A stretch of 21,554 bases of DNA from Desulfobacterales bacterium (GTDB taxonomy: Bacteria; Desulfobacterota; Desulfobulbia; Desulfobulbales; BM004), in NCBI GenBank assembly GCA_012974315.1, contig JAAXQI010000249.1:1-21554 (forward strand). The letters are read 5' to 3'. A program made the position numbers and the translations under genes. Under the pieces are notes generated by a model. That model saw only the letters and a list, made by a program, of their open reading frames with translations. It was not told where the DNA came from and searched no databases. This document shows positions 14,775 to 21,554 of the stretch, in pieces (positions within the stretch are counted from its first letter, which is position 1; every line of letters begins with the position of its first letter).

Positions 14775-15148
14775 TCAACAGGGCCAATCTCTTTAAAATC
14801 CTCCTCGCTCATGGTCCTGTACCCAATGCTTTGAACAATGTCTCCATTAAATGTGACCTTTACGATTTCATATGTTTCTTCACCAATTTTCTCCCCAATA
14901 TATGGTGTATCATGCAACATGGTACTTTTAGACTCATAATAAACCCAGAGAAGGCCTCCTTCTGGCAATTTATACTCTGAATCCGGTTGGCCCAGATAAT
15001 TTACGACTTCCTGCTTCGTCGTTATCCCCGGAGTTACCAGACTGCAATCAGAGGCGAGATGTCTTACATTTTTTCTGGCACAGCCGACCATACCCAACAT
15101 GAGTGACAAACACAGAGCAACAACAATAACAAACGATTTTTTATACAT
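14771..15148 (-). CDS. BamE/SmpA-like outer-membrane lipoprotein
   Basis: A 125-residue predicted lipoprotein. Residues 1-22 form a signal peptide ending in a lipobox-like LGMVGC, with Cys23 as the lipidation site. The mature part begins with the SmpA/OmlA pattern GITTKQEVVNYLGQPDSE (41-58) and continues as a small alpha/beta domain (WVYYESK, VKVTFNGDIVQSIGYR). Such domains occur in BamE, a partner of the outer-membrane assembly complex, and in many other small lipoproteins, so BamE itself is not claimed. GGAGA lies 8 bases upstream of the ATG. The stop overlaps the pcm start. Confidence 0.8.
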   Translation of the reverse strand: MYKKSFVIVVALCLSLMLGMVGCARKNVRHLASDCSLVTPGITTKQEVVNYLGQPDSEYKLPEGGLLWVYYESKSTMLHDTPYIGEKIGEETYEIVKVTFNGDIVQSIGYRTMSEEDFKEIGPVE

Positions 15149-15303
15149 TCATTTCTCTCCGATCGTATATTCCTGCCAGGCTTATTGGGTAACTGTACTT
15201 TCCTGCCCGGCAATTTCTTAAAAAGATTCCTGAACCAAACAAGGATATCCCGAACATCTTCCTTTTTCAATACATATCCTGAACCCGTGGCTGCTCTTCC
15301 AGG

Positions 15304-17193
15304 TCATCCTTTCGTTGCCCGTTCAAGGATTTGATAACTTCGTTCTACCATTTTCCTGGGATCAACCATGAGACCTGCCTGGATCAAGGCGTTATCAAAT
15401 ATCTGTTCAATTACATTTTTAGCAAAATCTTCATCAGTGCCCCGCAAAAGTGACAACTGCCTGATCAGGGGATGATCGGTATTTATCTCCAGATTTTTTG
15501 TCCCGACTTCCTGGAACTGTTCTCCTTTCTCAAGCCTGGCAGCCTGCATCACCCTTTCCATGGTGCTTGTCATATAGCCATCCGGGCTCACAACAATAGC
15601 AGGGCTTCCCACCAGCCGTTTTGAAACAATCACCTCCTTAAGCCGATCGCCAAGGGTTTCCTTGATCCATCCGACCAGGGACTCTGCAACCTCTGGCTCC
15701 ATAGAAGAATCAGCTTTCTCTTCTTCAGGCTTCTCGGAGCTTTTTATAGCTGAAAGGTCAAGGTCACCCCTGTCAGCTGAGACCAGTTTCTTGCCATCAA
15801 ACTCGCCAAGGTGGTTCATGACAAAGTCATCAATGGGCTCCAGGGTATAAATGATCTCAATCTCTCTTTTCCGGAAAGCCTCCACATAGGGCCCTGATTC
15901 AGCTGCAGTCCTGGATGGCCCGTTTATATAATATATCTCTTCCTGGCCTTCTGCCATACGTTCCACATATTCTGCCAGGGAAATTATTTTGCCTGCTTCT
16001 GATTTTGAAGACTCAAAGCGGAGCAGCTTGGCGATCTCGTCACGATACGCATAATCACTGGTGGCGCCCTCTTTGAGATATATCCCGAAATCAGCAAAAA
16101 ACCCATTGTACTTTTCCGGGTCTTCCTTGGCCTGTTCCCCGAGGAATTTGAGGAAACGCTTAGTGAGAACCTGCTTCAACTTTGCCACCAGGGCAGAATC
16201 CTGCAAGGCCTGCCGCGAAATATTCAAGGGGAGGTCTTCACTGTCAACAACCCCTTTTAGAAAGCGCAGCCACTCTGGCATGATGTTCTCGCTGTGCTGC
16301 TCTATAAGCACCTTCTGGCAGTAAAGGTTAACCCCTGATGTCATGCGACCGAAGCCAAGTCTTTCAATATTTTCCTTGGGTACAAAGAGCAAAGCATTAA
16401 TAGCCAGTGGAGCATCTGCGACAAAATGGAGCCGCAACAGAGGATCATCAAAGGCGTTGCCAATAAACTTGTAAAACTCGCTATACTCTTCTTCCTTGAT
16501 TTCGTTTTTATTTCGTGCCCAGATGGCCTGGACCGTGTTGACTGTTTCGCCTTTTACCTTAATGGGAAAGGGAACAAAGTTTGAATACTGCTTGATGATT
16601 CCCCTGATCTTCTCCTCATTGGCAAACTCATGGGAGTCATCCTTAAGCTCAATTATTACTTTGGTGCCGCGCCGAAGGCCATTCTCCGGAGTCAGCGTAT
16701 AGCTGCCGCTACCATCTGAGGACCATTCATAGCCCTCAGCATCCGGTCCATATGAGCGTGACAGAACCCTTACCTTTTGAGCTGCCATAAAGGCGGAATA
16801 AAAGCCAACGCCAAACTGACCGATCAGGCTGACATCCTTCTTAGCCGCCTCGGCCAGCTCAGAAAGAAAGGTGTTTGAACCTGAATGCGCTATGGTGCCA
16901 AGATTTGCCTCCAACTCTTCCCGGGTCATACCAATGCCGGTGTCAGTGATGGTCAGCGTATGGTTTGTATCATCCACATCAATTGTTATTTCCAGCGGCA
17001 CATGGCTGTCAAATACCTCTTCTTCCGAAAGGCTCTGGTGCCTGAATTTTTCCAGGGCATCAGCTGCGTTTGAAATCAGCTCACGGACAAAAATATCCCG
17101 CTCCGTGTAGAGTGAATGGATGACAATATCCAACAGTTTCTTTACTTCCGCCTGAAACTCTTTTGTTTCCGACTTGGTTTTTTTCTTGGCCAT
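15304..17193 (-). CDS. htpG: Molecular chaperone HtpG (bacterial Hsp90)
   Basis: An ATP-dependent homodimeric cytosolic chaperone of 629 residues, normal family length. The GHKL ATPase domain shows Glu38 and Asn42 (FVRELISNAADALEK), Asp84 (TDTGIGMT) and the lid glycines (GQFGVGFYSAF). The middle domain follows (LPLNISRQALQ), and the C-terminal dimerisation domain carries TSTMERVMQAARLEKGEQ and NTDHPLIRQL. AGGAGG lies 7 bases upstream of the ATG. A sigma-70-type promoter is present upstream. The lipoprotein gene is 155 bases downstream on the same strand. Confidence 0.98.
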   Translation of the reverse strand: MAKKKTKSETKEFQAEVKKLLDIVIHSLYTERDIFVRELISNAADALEKFRHQSLSEEEVFDSHVPLEITIDVDDTNHTLTITDTGIGMTREELEANLGTIAHSGSNTFLSELAEAAKKDVSLIGQFGVGFYSAFMAAQKVRVLSRSYGPDAEGYEWSSDGSGSYTLTPENGLRRGTKVIIELKDDSHEFANEEKIRGIIKQYSNFVPFPIKVKGETVNTVQAIWARNKNEIKEEEYSEFYKFIGNAFDDPLLRLHFVADAPLAINALLFVPKENIERLGFGRMTSGVNLYCQKVLIEQHSENIMPEWLRFLKGVVDSEDLPLNISRQALQDSALVAKLKQVLTKRFLKFLGEQAKEDPEKYNGFFADFGIYLKEGATSDYAYRDEIAKLLRFESSKSEAGKIISLAEYVERMAEGQEEIYYINGPSRTAAESGPYVEAFRKREIEIIYTLEPIDDFVMNHLGEFDGKKLVSADRGDLDLSAIKSSEKPEEEKADSSMEPEVAESLVGWIKETLGDRLKEVIVSKRLVGSPAIVVSPDGYMTSTMERVMQAARLEKGEQFQEVGTKNLEINTDHPLIRQLSLLRGTDEDFAKNVIEQIFDNALIQAGLMVDPRKMVERSYQILERATKG

Positions 17194-17248
17194 TTACCTG
17201 CCTCCTATTATCTTTACAGTTTGATTTTTATCCTTTATTTCGGCAAAG

Positions 17249-17276
17249 ATGATAATCATCATGAGCAGTCTGTCAA
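17249..17276 (-). promoter_or_regulatory. Sigma-70-type promoter of htpG
   Basis: On the minus strand: perfect TTGACA (17271-17276), 16-base spacer, TATCAT (17249-17254; 5 of 6 match TATAAT), about 55 bases before the htpG ATG. No heat-shock sigma-32 consensus or CIRCE element was seen. Confidence 0.65.
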
Positions 17277-17359
17277 GAAATAGAGACACAACTCATAGGT
17301 CTTGTCACCTTTATAAAAAATATATCTGCTGACAAACAAGGGTTAAGGAACATACAATC

Positions 17360-18010
17360 ATGAGAATCATTACCTTTGGGGATATTCACATGAATCCCGG
17401 TGATGTCGAAAGCATCCCGGGCATACACTCTGCTGAGCTTATTATCATCACTGGAGATATAACTAATTTCGGCTCCAGGAAAGATGCAGAAAAGATAATC
17501 AATAAACTGATGACCATTAACAGCAATCTCCTGGGTGTTGCGGGTAATCTTGATCAACCCGAGGTTGCCCGTTATCTGGAGGATATTGGATTGAGCCTGC
17601 ATGGAAAGGGTAAAATAATTAACGGATTGGGTATTGTTGGTTTGGGCGGCTCAAATTTTACCCCTTTTAAAACACCCTATGAGTTCAGCGAGCAGGAACT
17701 TGCCAACCTCCTGGCCAAAGGGATTTCCCAGATTGGAGACACCAAAGACCATATTCTTGTCTCGCATACTCCTCCTTTTCAGACTAAAATAGACAAACTG
17801 TTAAATAATGCACATGTTGGCAGCACTGCGGTAAGAACTTATATTGAACAGCAGCAGCCGCTCCTCTGCCTGGCCGGTCATATCCATGAATCAAGGGGGC
17901 AGGATTATATCGGCAGGACGCTCGTGTTCAATCCGGGCATGATCAAAGATGGTGGTTACATCAAGGTTCTTTATGAAAATGGCGAAATTTCGGCTTCACT
18001 TTATCCTTAA
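17360..18010 (+). CDS. Calcineurin-like metallophosphoesterase
   Basis: A 216-residue dimetal phosphoesterase with all family motifs: GDIH (Asp8, His10), GDIT (Asp33), GNLD (Asn63; the usual GNHD has His where Leu is here), SHTPP (His136) and GHIHE (His174, His176). The GNHD to GNLD change occurs in the subgroup of small standalone phosphoesterases and removes the usual catalytic-acid His, so the activity may differ from classic phosphatases. The substrate is unknown. AAGGA lies 10 bases upstream of the ATG. The hemY-like gene follows after 15 bases, so the two form an operon, though no functional link is obvious. Confidence 0.9.
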   Translation: MRIITFGDIHMNPGDVESIPGIHSAELIIITGDITNFGSRKDAEKIINKLMTINSNLLGVAGNLDQPEVARYLEDIGLSLHGKGKIINGLGIVGLGGSNFTPFKTPYEFSEQELANLLAKGISQIGDTKDHILVSHTPPFQTKIDKLLNNAHVGSTAVRTYIEQQQPLLCLAGHIHESRGQDYIGRTLVFNPGMIKDGGYIKVLYENGEISASLYP

Positions 18011-18025
18011 TATTAGAAGGGTCCG

Positions 18026-19435
18026 ATGAAAATTATGGGAAACAATATTGACACATTAATCATAGGCAGCGGGCTCTCCGGGCTCACAGTCGCGCATTTT
18101 ATCCAGAAATATCAACCCGGCACACGTATCTCCATTCTTGAAAAATCTTCTTCACCGGGAGGGGCCATCAAATCATTTCACCAGGATGGCTTTCTCGCCG
18201 AATGGGGGGCCCACGGTTTTCTGGATAACGTGGAGGCGAGCACCGAACTCCTTGCTGACACCGGCCTGGACAAAGAGGCTCAAAAGGCGCCGCTGGACGA
18301 TTTTGTCCGTTACGTCTGCTTAAACGGCAGACTGAATCTCATTCCCCAGAACCCTAAAAAAATCATTCAATCAAACCTGGTTTCACTGCCTGCCAAGCTT
18401 CGCGTCCTGGCTGACCTCTGGAAAAGGCCTCTTCCTGAAGAACAAACTGTAGCCGATTGGGCAGCATATCGTTTTGGCGCAAGCCTGCTGCCTTTTGTTG
18501 ATGCAGTCCTGACTGGTACCTATGCAGGGGATTTCAACAGGTTGAGTATCGATGCTGTCTTCCCCGGCATACGCAAAATAGAGCTGGATAACGGTTCGCT
18601 TATTAGAGGTCTGATGCAGAAAAGAAAGGCAGCAAAAGCAAAAAAACAGGAAACCTCAACAAGAAAACTGCCTGCAATGATCAGTTTTCCCCAGGGCATG
18701 GGCAGGCTGCCAGAGGCTCTGGTTGCAGATAAAAACCTGGTGTATTCCACAGAAGTTACAAGTATTCATAAATATGCAGAAGGCTGGGAGGTCAAAACCC
18801 CGGAAAACAGCTATCAGGCCAAAAGTCTCGTGCTGGCACTTTCGGTCAATCAGGCCCTGGCCCTGTTAAGCAATGCAGAAGGCCTGACAGCAGAAGATTG
18901 TCCGGTGTCTTCCATACCCGAGGCAAGAATAGCTACCATAGCCCTTGGATTTACCAAGTCAGCCGATATACCCTTTGGCTTTGGCTATCTGGCTCCGGAG
19001 CAGGAAAAAAGATTTGCCCTTGGGGCCCTTTTCTCAACCCATATGTTTCCAGGCCGGGCCCCTGCCGGGCATATGCTGCTTGAGGCTCTAGTGGGCGGCA
19101 GAAGACACCCGGAAAAACTTGAACTTCCTGATGATGTTCTGATTCGCGAGACCTATGCTGATCTTAAACAACTCATTCATCTTCCTGATCCCCCGGTTTT
19201 TTCCAAGGTGCTGCGCCCCAAGCATGGGATACCCCAATTGGAAATAGGCTATCCCAAGCTTCTCGCCTGGCGAAACTCACTTGTTAACAACAACCAGGGT
19301 CTTTATGTCTGTGGCTTCGGTTGGGAAGGTATCGGAATTAACGACATGACAAAATCTGCAAAAAAGGTGGCCGAATCTATTGCTGCGGGGAAAACTGGAG
19401 CGGTAGAAACAGAAGTGAAGGGCGTCTACTTTTAA
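18026..19435 (+). CDS. hemY: HemY-type protoporphyrinogen oxidase (FAD-dependent)
   Basis: A flavoprotein of 469 residues likely to oxidise protoporphyrinogen IX (or coproporphyrinogen III) in haem synthesis, at or near the inner membrane. The N-terminal dinucleotide fold IIGSGLSGLTVA (Gly14, Gly16, Gly19) ends with Glu39, followed by SSPGGAIKSF. Mid-region family marks include LTGTYAGDFNRLSIDAVFPGI and FPQGMGRLPEAL, and the C-terminal FAD segment is GLYVCGFGWEGIGINDMTKSA. AAGGG lies 5 bases before the ATG. Other flavin amine oxidases share the fold, but the TGTYAGD and FPQGM words favour the HemY group. No other haem genes are in the window. Confidence 0.88.
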   Translation: MKIMGNNIDTLIIGSGLSGLTVAHFIQKYQPGTRISILEKSSSPGGAIKSFHQDGFLAEWGAHGFLDNVEASTELLADTGLDKEAQKAPLDDFVRYVCLNGRLNLIPQNPKKIIQSNLVSLPAKLRVLADLWKRPLPEEQTVADWAAYRFGASLLPFVDAVLTGTYAGDFNRLSIDAVFPGIRKIELDNGSLIRGLMQKRKAAKAKKQETSTRKLPAMISFPQGMGRLPEALVADKNLVYSTEVTSIHKYAEGWEVKTPENSYQAKSLVLALSVNQALALLSNAEGLTAEDCPVSSIPEARIATIALGFTKSADIPFGFGYLAPEQEKRFALGALFSTHMFPGRAPAGHMLLEALVGGRRHPEKLELPDDVLIRETYADLKQLIHLPDPPVFSKVLRPKHGIPQLEIGYPKLLAWRNSLVNNNQGLYVCGFGWEGIGINDMTKSAKKVAESIAAGKTGAVETEVKGVYF

Positions 19436-19535
19436 TCGTTAAAAAATCATACCTCTTTAAATAACAAGCCGCAATAGCTGCAGATTTGAGAAGCAGATTT
19501 TTGGCATATTATCCGTCTATTTTCAGACCCACAAA

Positions 19536-19645
19536 AAAATACAATCCGCTAAAGGTGTAGATACAAGGAGCAGGGTGTTTGACTATATAATTATATGTCA
19601 TATTCCCTGCGACACAGTAGATGCACCTTTAGCGGATTGTATTTT
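19536..19645. repeat. 110-base near-palindromic hairpin element
   Basis: Perfect 22-base inverted arms at 19536-19557 and 19624-19645 (core ATACAATCCGCTAAAGGTG). Inner arms GCAGGG (19570-19575) and CCCTGC (19605-19610), and a central ATATAATTATAT, share the same centre at 19590/19591. It lies in the gap between converging hemY and dnaA (19436-19816). No T-tract or ORF was seen. It looks like a MITE-type element or a very stable structured RNA/DNA. Confidence 0.9.
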
Positions 19646-19648
19646 AAC

Positions 19649-19797
19649 AGGCAGAGTTCAGAAGCCAGAACAAACCAGGAAAAACCGCTAAGACTATTTT
19701 CAAGGTTATATTGAAAGACTATAACAGCTCAGGCGATGAACTGCATACGGGAGGCAAACATTGTTGTGTTCCAGATTCTGGCTTCTGAACCCTGCCT
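19649..19797. repeat. 149-base element bounded by 22-base terminal inverted repeats
   Basis: Left end 19649-19670 and right end 19776-19797 are inverted copies with one mismatch (core GTTCAGAAGCCAGAA). The 105 bases between are not palindromic and hold no credible ORF. The element starts 3 bases after the 110-base hairpin and ends 20 bases from the dnaA stop. The layout resembles a miniature inverted-repeat transposable element; no target-site duplication was evident. Confidence 0.75.
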
Positions 19798-19816
19798 GCC
19801 CATCCTTACCGAAAAT

Positions 19817-21154
19817 CTATTTTTTCAGCTTCTCGGCCAGTAACTTTACCTGGCCTCGAATACTGCCATTACGCGATATAGCATCGGAAATCACTCTGAC
19901 AGAATGCAGCACAGTGGAGTGATCCCTGTTGAAGGCCTTGCCTATTTCCGCCAATCCCTGCTCAGTATATTTTCTTGCCAGATACATTGAGACCTGTCGA
20001 GGAAAAGCAATCATCTTCTTGCGTGATTTCGACCGCATATCCTGAATACTGACCTTAAATTGATGGGCTATGAAATCGCGAATTAATTCAGCTGACAGTT
20101 CATGGGTGTTTCCGATAATCTCAGCTACAATTTCCTTTGCCATAGCAAGGTCAGGATTTTTTTTAAGCAATGATGATTTTGCTTTCAGTCCCACAATTGC
20201 GCTTTCGAGCGTGCGAATATCCCCCCGTATACATTGGGCCAGGTATTCAACTAATTCATCATCAAGAAGTAAATTGCAGTTTACGGCCTTGCGCTTAATG
20301 ATCAACCGGCTTGTCTTCAAGTCAGGAGGATTGATGGTTGAAATCAATCCGGCAGACATACGGGAGCGGAACCCGTCATCAATATTCGATAGTTCACGGG
20401 GAGAAGTGGAGCCGGTTAAAATAATGCGTTTACCCGTCTTCATCAAAACATCCAACAGCTCATTGAGTTCTTCCTGGGTTTTCACCTTTCCGGTCAAGCT
20501 CTGAACATCTTCAATGAGTAACACATCACAGTGATTATGATATTTGTCCTTGAATACATCCATGGAGTTGGACCTGATACGGGAAACCATTTCAGAGGAA
20601 AACTGCGGGGCAGTCAAATAATGCAGCCTGGTTCCAGGAAAATTATTTACGATGGAATGAGCCACTGCATGTGTCAGGTGGCTTTTGCCCAAGCCAGTGC
20701 CGGCATTAATATACAAAGATGGTCCAAGGGTATTGTCACCACTGGCAATGGCCTGGCATGCCGAATGGGCCAGAAGGTTGGAATCGCCCACCATAAATTC
20801 TTCAAAGACATACCTGGGGTGCAGATTCCTGATATTTGAATTGACTTCTGGAATTGCCGGAAGGCGAAGCTGTTCCCTGGTGCCTCCCTGCAATAATCGC
20901 CCCCTTGATTCATTCAGGGCTGGGCTGGAAATGGAAAAGTTGATCTTCGCTGAGGCTTTCCCCAATTGCACCAAACTCTCCTCAATAATCTTTAAATAAT
21001 TCTCCTTCACCCAGAGACAAAAAAACTTATCCGGGCATGCCAGTTCAATTTGATTATCATCCGCCTTGATACAGGTCAAGGGTTCTATCCACAAATGCTG
21101 AACCGCTTCAGGGAGTTTATGTTTTAAGATTTCTTTGACTTCATTCCAAAGCAT
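19817..21154 (-). CDS. dnaA: Chromosomal replication initiator DnaA (divergent)
   Basis: An AAA+ initiator of 445 residues with all four DnaA domains: N-terminal domain I (LWNEVKEILKHKLPEAVQHLWIEPL), a short variable domain II (about 75-110), AAA+ domain III and DNA-binding domain IV. Walker A is NAGTGLGKSHL (Lys157) where most DnaA proteins have GGVGLGKTHL; Walker B is VLLIEDVQSL (Asp216). The arginine-finger box reads GFRSRMSAGL, against the usual LRSRFEWGL. Sensor 2 is DIRTLESAI. The DNA-recognition signature is NRDHSTVLHSV, against GRDHTTVLHAV. Catalytic residues remain, so it is probably active, but it could be a second DnaA paralogue rather than the main initiator. No dnaN lies downstream, where the gene ends beside two inverted-repeat elements. 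The ATG lacks a strong Shine-Dalgarno. Confidence 0.92.
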   Translation of the reverse strand: MLWNEVKEILKHKLPEAVQHLWIEPLTCIKADDNQIELACPDKFFCLWVKENYLKIIEESLVQLGKASAKINFSISSPALNESRGRLLQGGTREQLRLPAIPEVNSNIRNLHPRYVFEEFMVGDSNLLAHSACQAIASGDNTLGPSLYINAGTGLGKSHLTHAVAHSIVNNFPGTRLHYLTAPQFSSEMVSRIRSNSMDVFKDKYHNHCDVLLIEDVQSLTGKVKTQEELNELLDVLMKTGKRIILTGSTSPRELSNIDDGFRSRMSAGLISTINPPDLKTSRLIIKRKAVNCNLLLDDELVEYLAQCIRGDIRTLESAIVGLKAKSSLLKKNPDLAMAKEIVAEIIGNTHELSAELIRDFIAHQFKVSIQDMRSKSRKKMIAFPRQVSMYLARKYTEQGLAEIGKAFNRDHSTVLHSVRVISDAISRNGSIRGQVKLLAEKLKK

Positions 21155-21554
21155 TAAGATAGTTCCATCCAGAATCTAAAATAAAGGGCCAATCAAATCA
21201 TGCCCGAATAATTTGTTTTTGCCTAACTGCCGTGTTCCATCACAATGGAAACCTATATAATCAGTTTTTGATACTTCTTGAGGAAATGAGACGGAAACTG
21301 TAAAACAGATGATCTTTACCCCGCACTCGCATTATCTCCCGGTGTCATTTTTTTAATAGAAACTCGGGTGACCGTCAAAGACGATTTACGATGATTTTGA
21401 TTTTTGAAGCGTATCGGTTTTCAACAATTTCCTGTTGCACTCTATTGCTGGATTTACAGAAAATATCACCGCTAATTGCGCAAAAAATCATGCTTTTCAG
21501 CAAATGTTAGATTTGTATTAAGATTATATAGGGTTATGGGACAGGGTACTCGGT
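21155..21554. other. Upstream region of dnaA, no gene recognised
   Basis: An AT-rich stretch of 400 bases. I found no cluster of TTATCCACA boxes on either strand; the nearest is CTATCCACA inside dnaA at about 21086-21094. A possible minus-strand promoter is TTGACG (21373-21378), 17-base spacer, TAAAAA (21350-21355). A small dyad, TTCCAT (21235-21240) and ATGGAA (21245-21250), could be an operator. No ORF looked real. Confidence 0.4.

Noticed and set aside
14471..14980. 169-codon open frame on the plus strand
   Set aside because: It lies antisense across pcm and the lipoprotein gene, both well supported, and has no recognisable features.
15064..15270. 68-codon minus-strand frame from a TTG, starting between htpG and the lipoprotein gene
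   Set aside because: Its first 40 residues look plausible (charged, helical), but it overlaps the lipoprotein start by 85 bases, needs a TTG start and ends in residues shadowing that signal peptide. Possibly a gene remnant; not called.
19536..19797. Integron attC site
   Set aside because: The inverted repeats are too perfect and the GTTRRRY/RYYYAAC end motifs are not present; no integrase or cassette array is nearby.
21155..21554. Replication origin upstream of dnaA
   Set aside because: No cluster of DnaA boxes was found on either strand; only one near-match occurs, within dnaA itself.

Overview
The window reads as ordinary chromosome from a Gram-negative bacterium, with an OmpA-family protein carrying a signal peptide, a BamE-like lipoprotein, and an M48 protease in the membrane. 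The gene families and the dense palindromic intergenic repeats resemble sulfate-reducing or related Desulfobacterota (formerly Deltaproteobacteria). That placement is inference; no rRNA or other taxonomic marker was tested. I see no phage, plasmid, transposase or CRISPR array.

Layout. (1) 180-256: a minus-strand CAU-anticodon tRNA, probably tRNA-Ile2, with a near-consensus promoter. (2) 502-3145 (+): a membrane M48 protease with a C-terminal TPR region, then the nucleotidase surE. (3) 3440-5305 (-): a beta-propeller/OmpA envelope protein with a clear terminator. (4) 5645-6499 (+): endonuclease IV (nfo). (5) 6661-11352 (-): a phosphate/arsenate block made of an ArsC-ACR3 fusion, a receiver-HATPase fusion, a PhoU-like DUF47 protein and a PiT phosphate transporter. 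(6) 11464-12771 (+): MTA/SAH deaminase. (7) 12.8-14.1 kb: a repeat-rich stretch holding a 37-codon membrane microprotein gene and a YqaA/DedA-type membrane protein. (8) 14115-17193 (-): pcm, a BamE-like lipoprotein and htpG. (9) 17360-19435 (+): a metallophosphoesterase and a HemY-type protoporphyrinogen oxidase. (10) 19.5-19.8 kb: two back-to-back inverted-repeat elements. (11) 19817-21154 (-): a divergent dnaA with 400 bases of upstream DNA.

How the genes relate. The minus-strand 6.7-11.4 kb block handles phosphate-like oxyanions: arsenate reduction and arsenite export in one polypeptide, a signalling protein 24 bases downstream of it, and phosphate uptake with its PhoU-like partner next. 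pcm, htpG and surE are protein-repair, chaperone and stress functions; surE and pcm, which are neighbours in many bacteria, are about 11 kb apart here. The MTA/SAH deaminase belongs to S-adenosylmethionine by-product salvage.

Most unusual points: the protein at 8944-9780, a PhoB-like receiver joined directly to a PhoR-like ATPase domain with both the DNA-binding domain and the phospho-accepting histidine domain absent; the ArsC-ACR3 fusion beside it; the 37-residue His/Asp/Glu-rich membrane microprotein; the two inverted-repeat elements between hemY and dnaA; three dispersed copies of a 25-base palindrome; and a DnaA with off-consensus motifs, no dnaN neighbour and no visible DnaA-box cluster.
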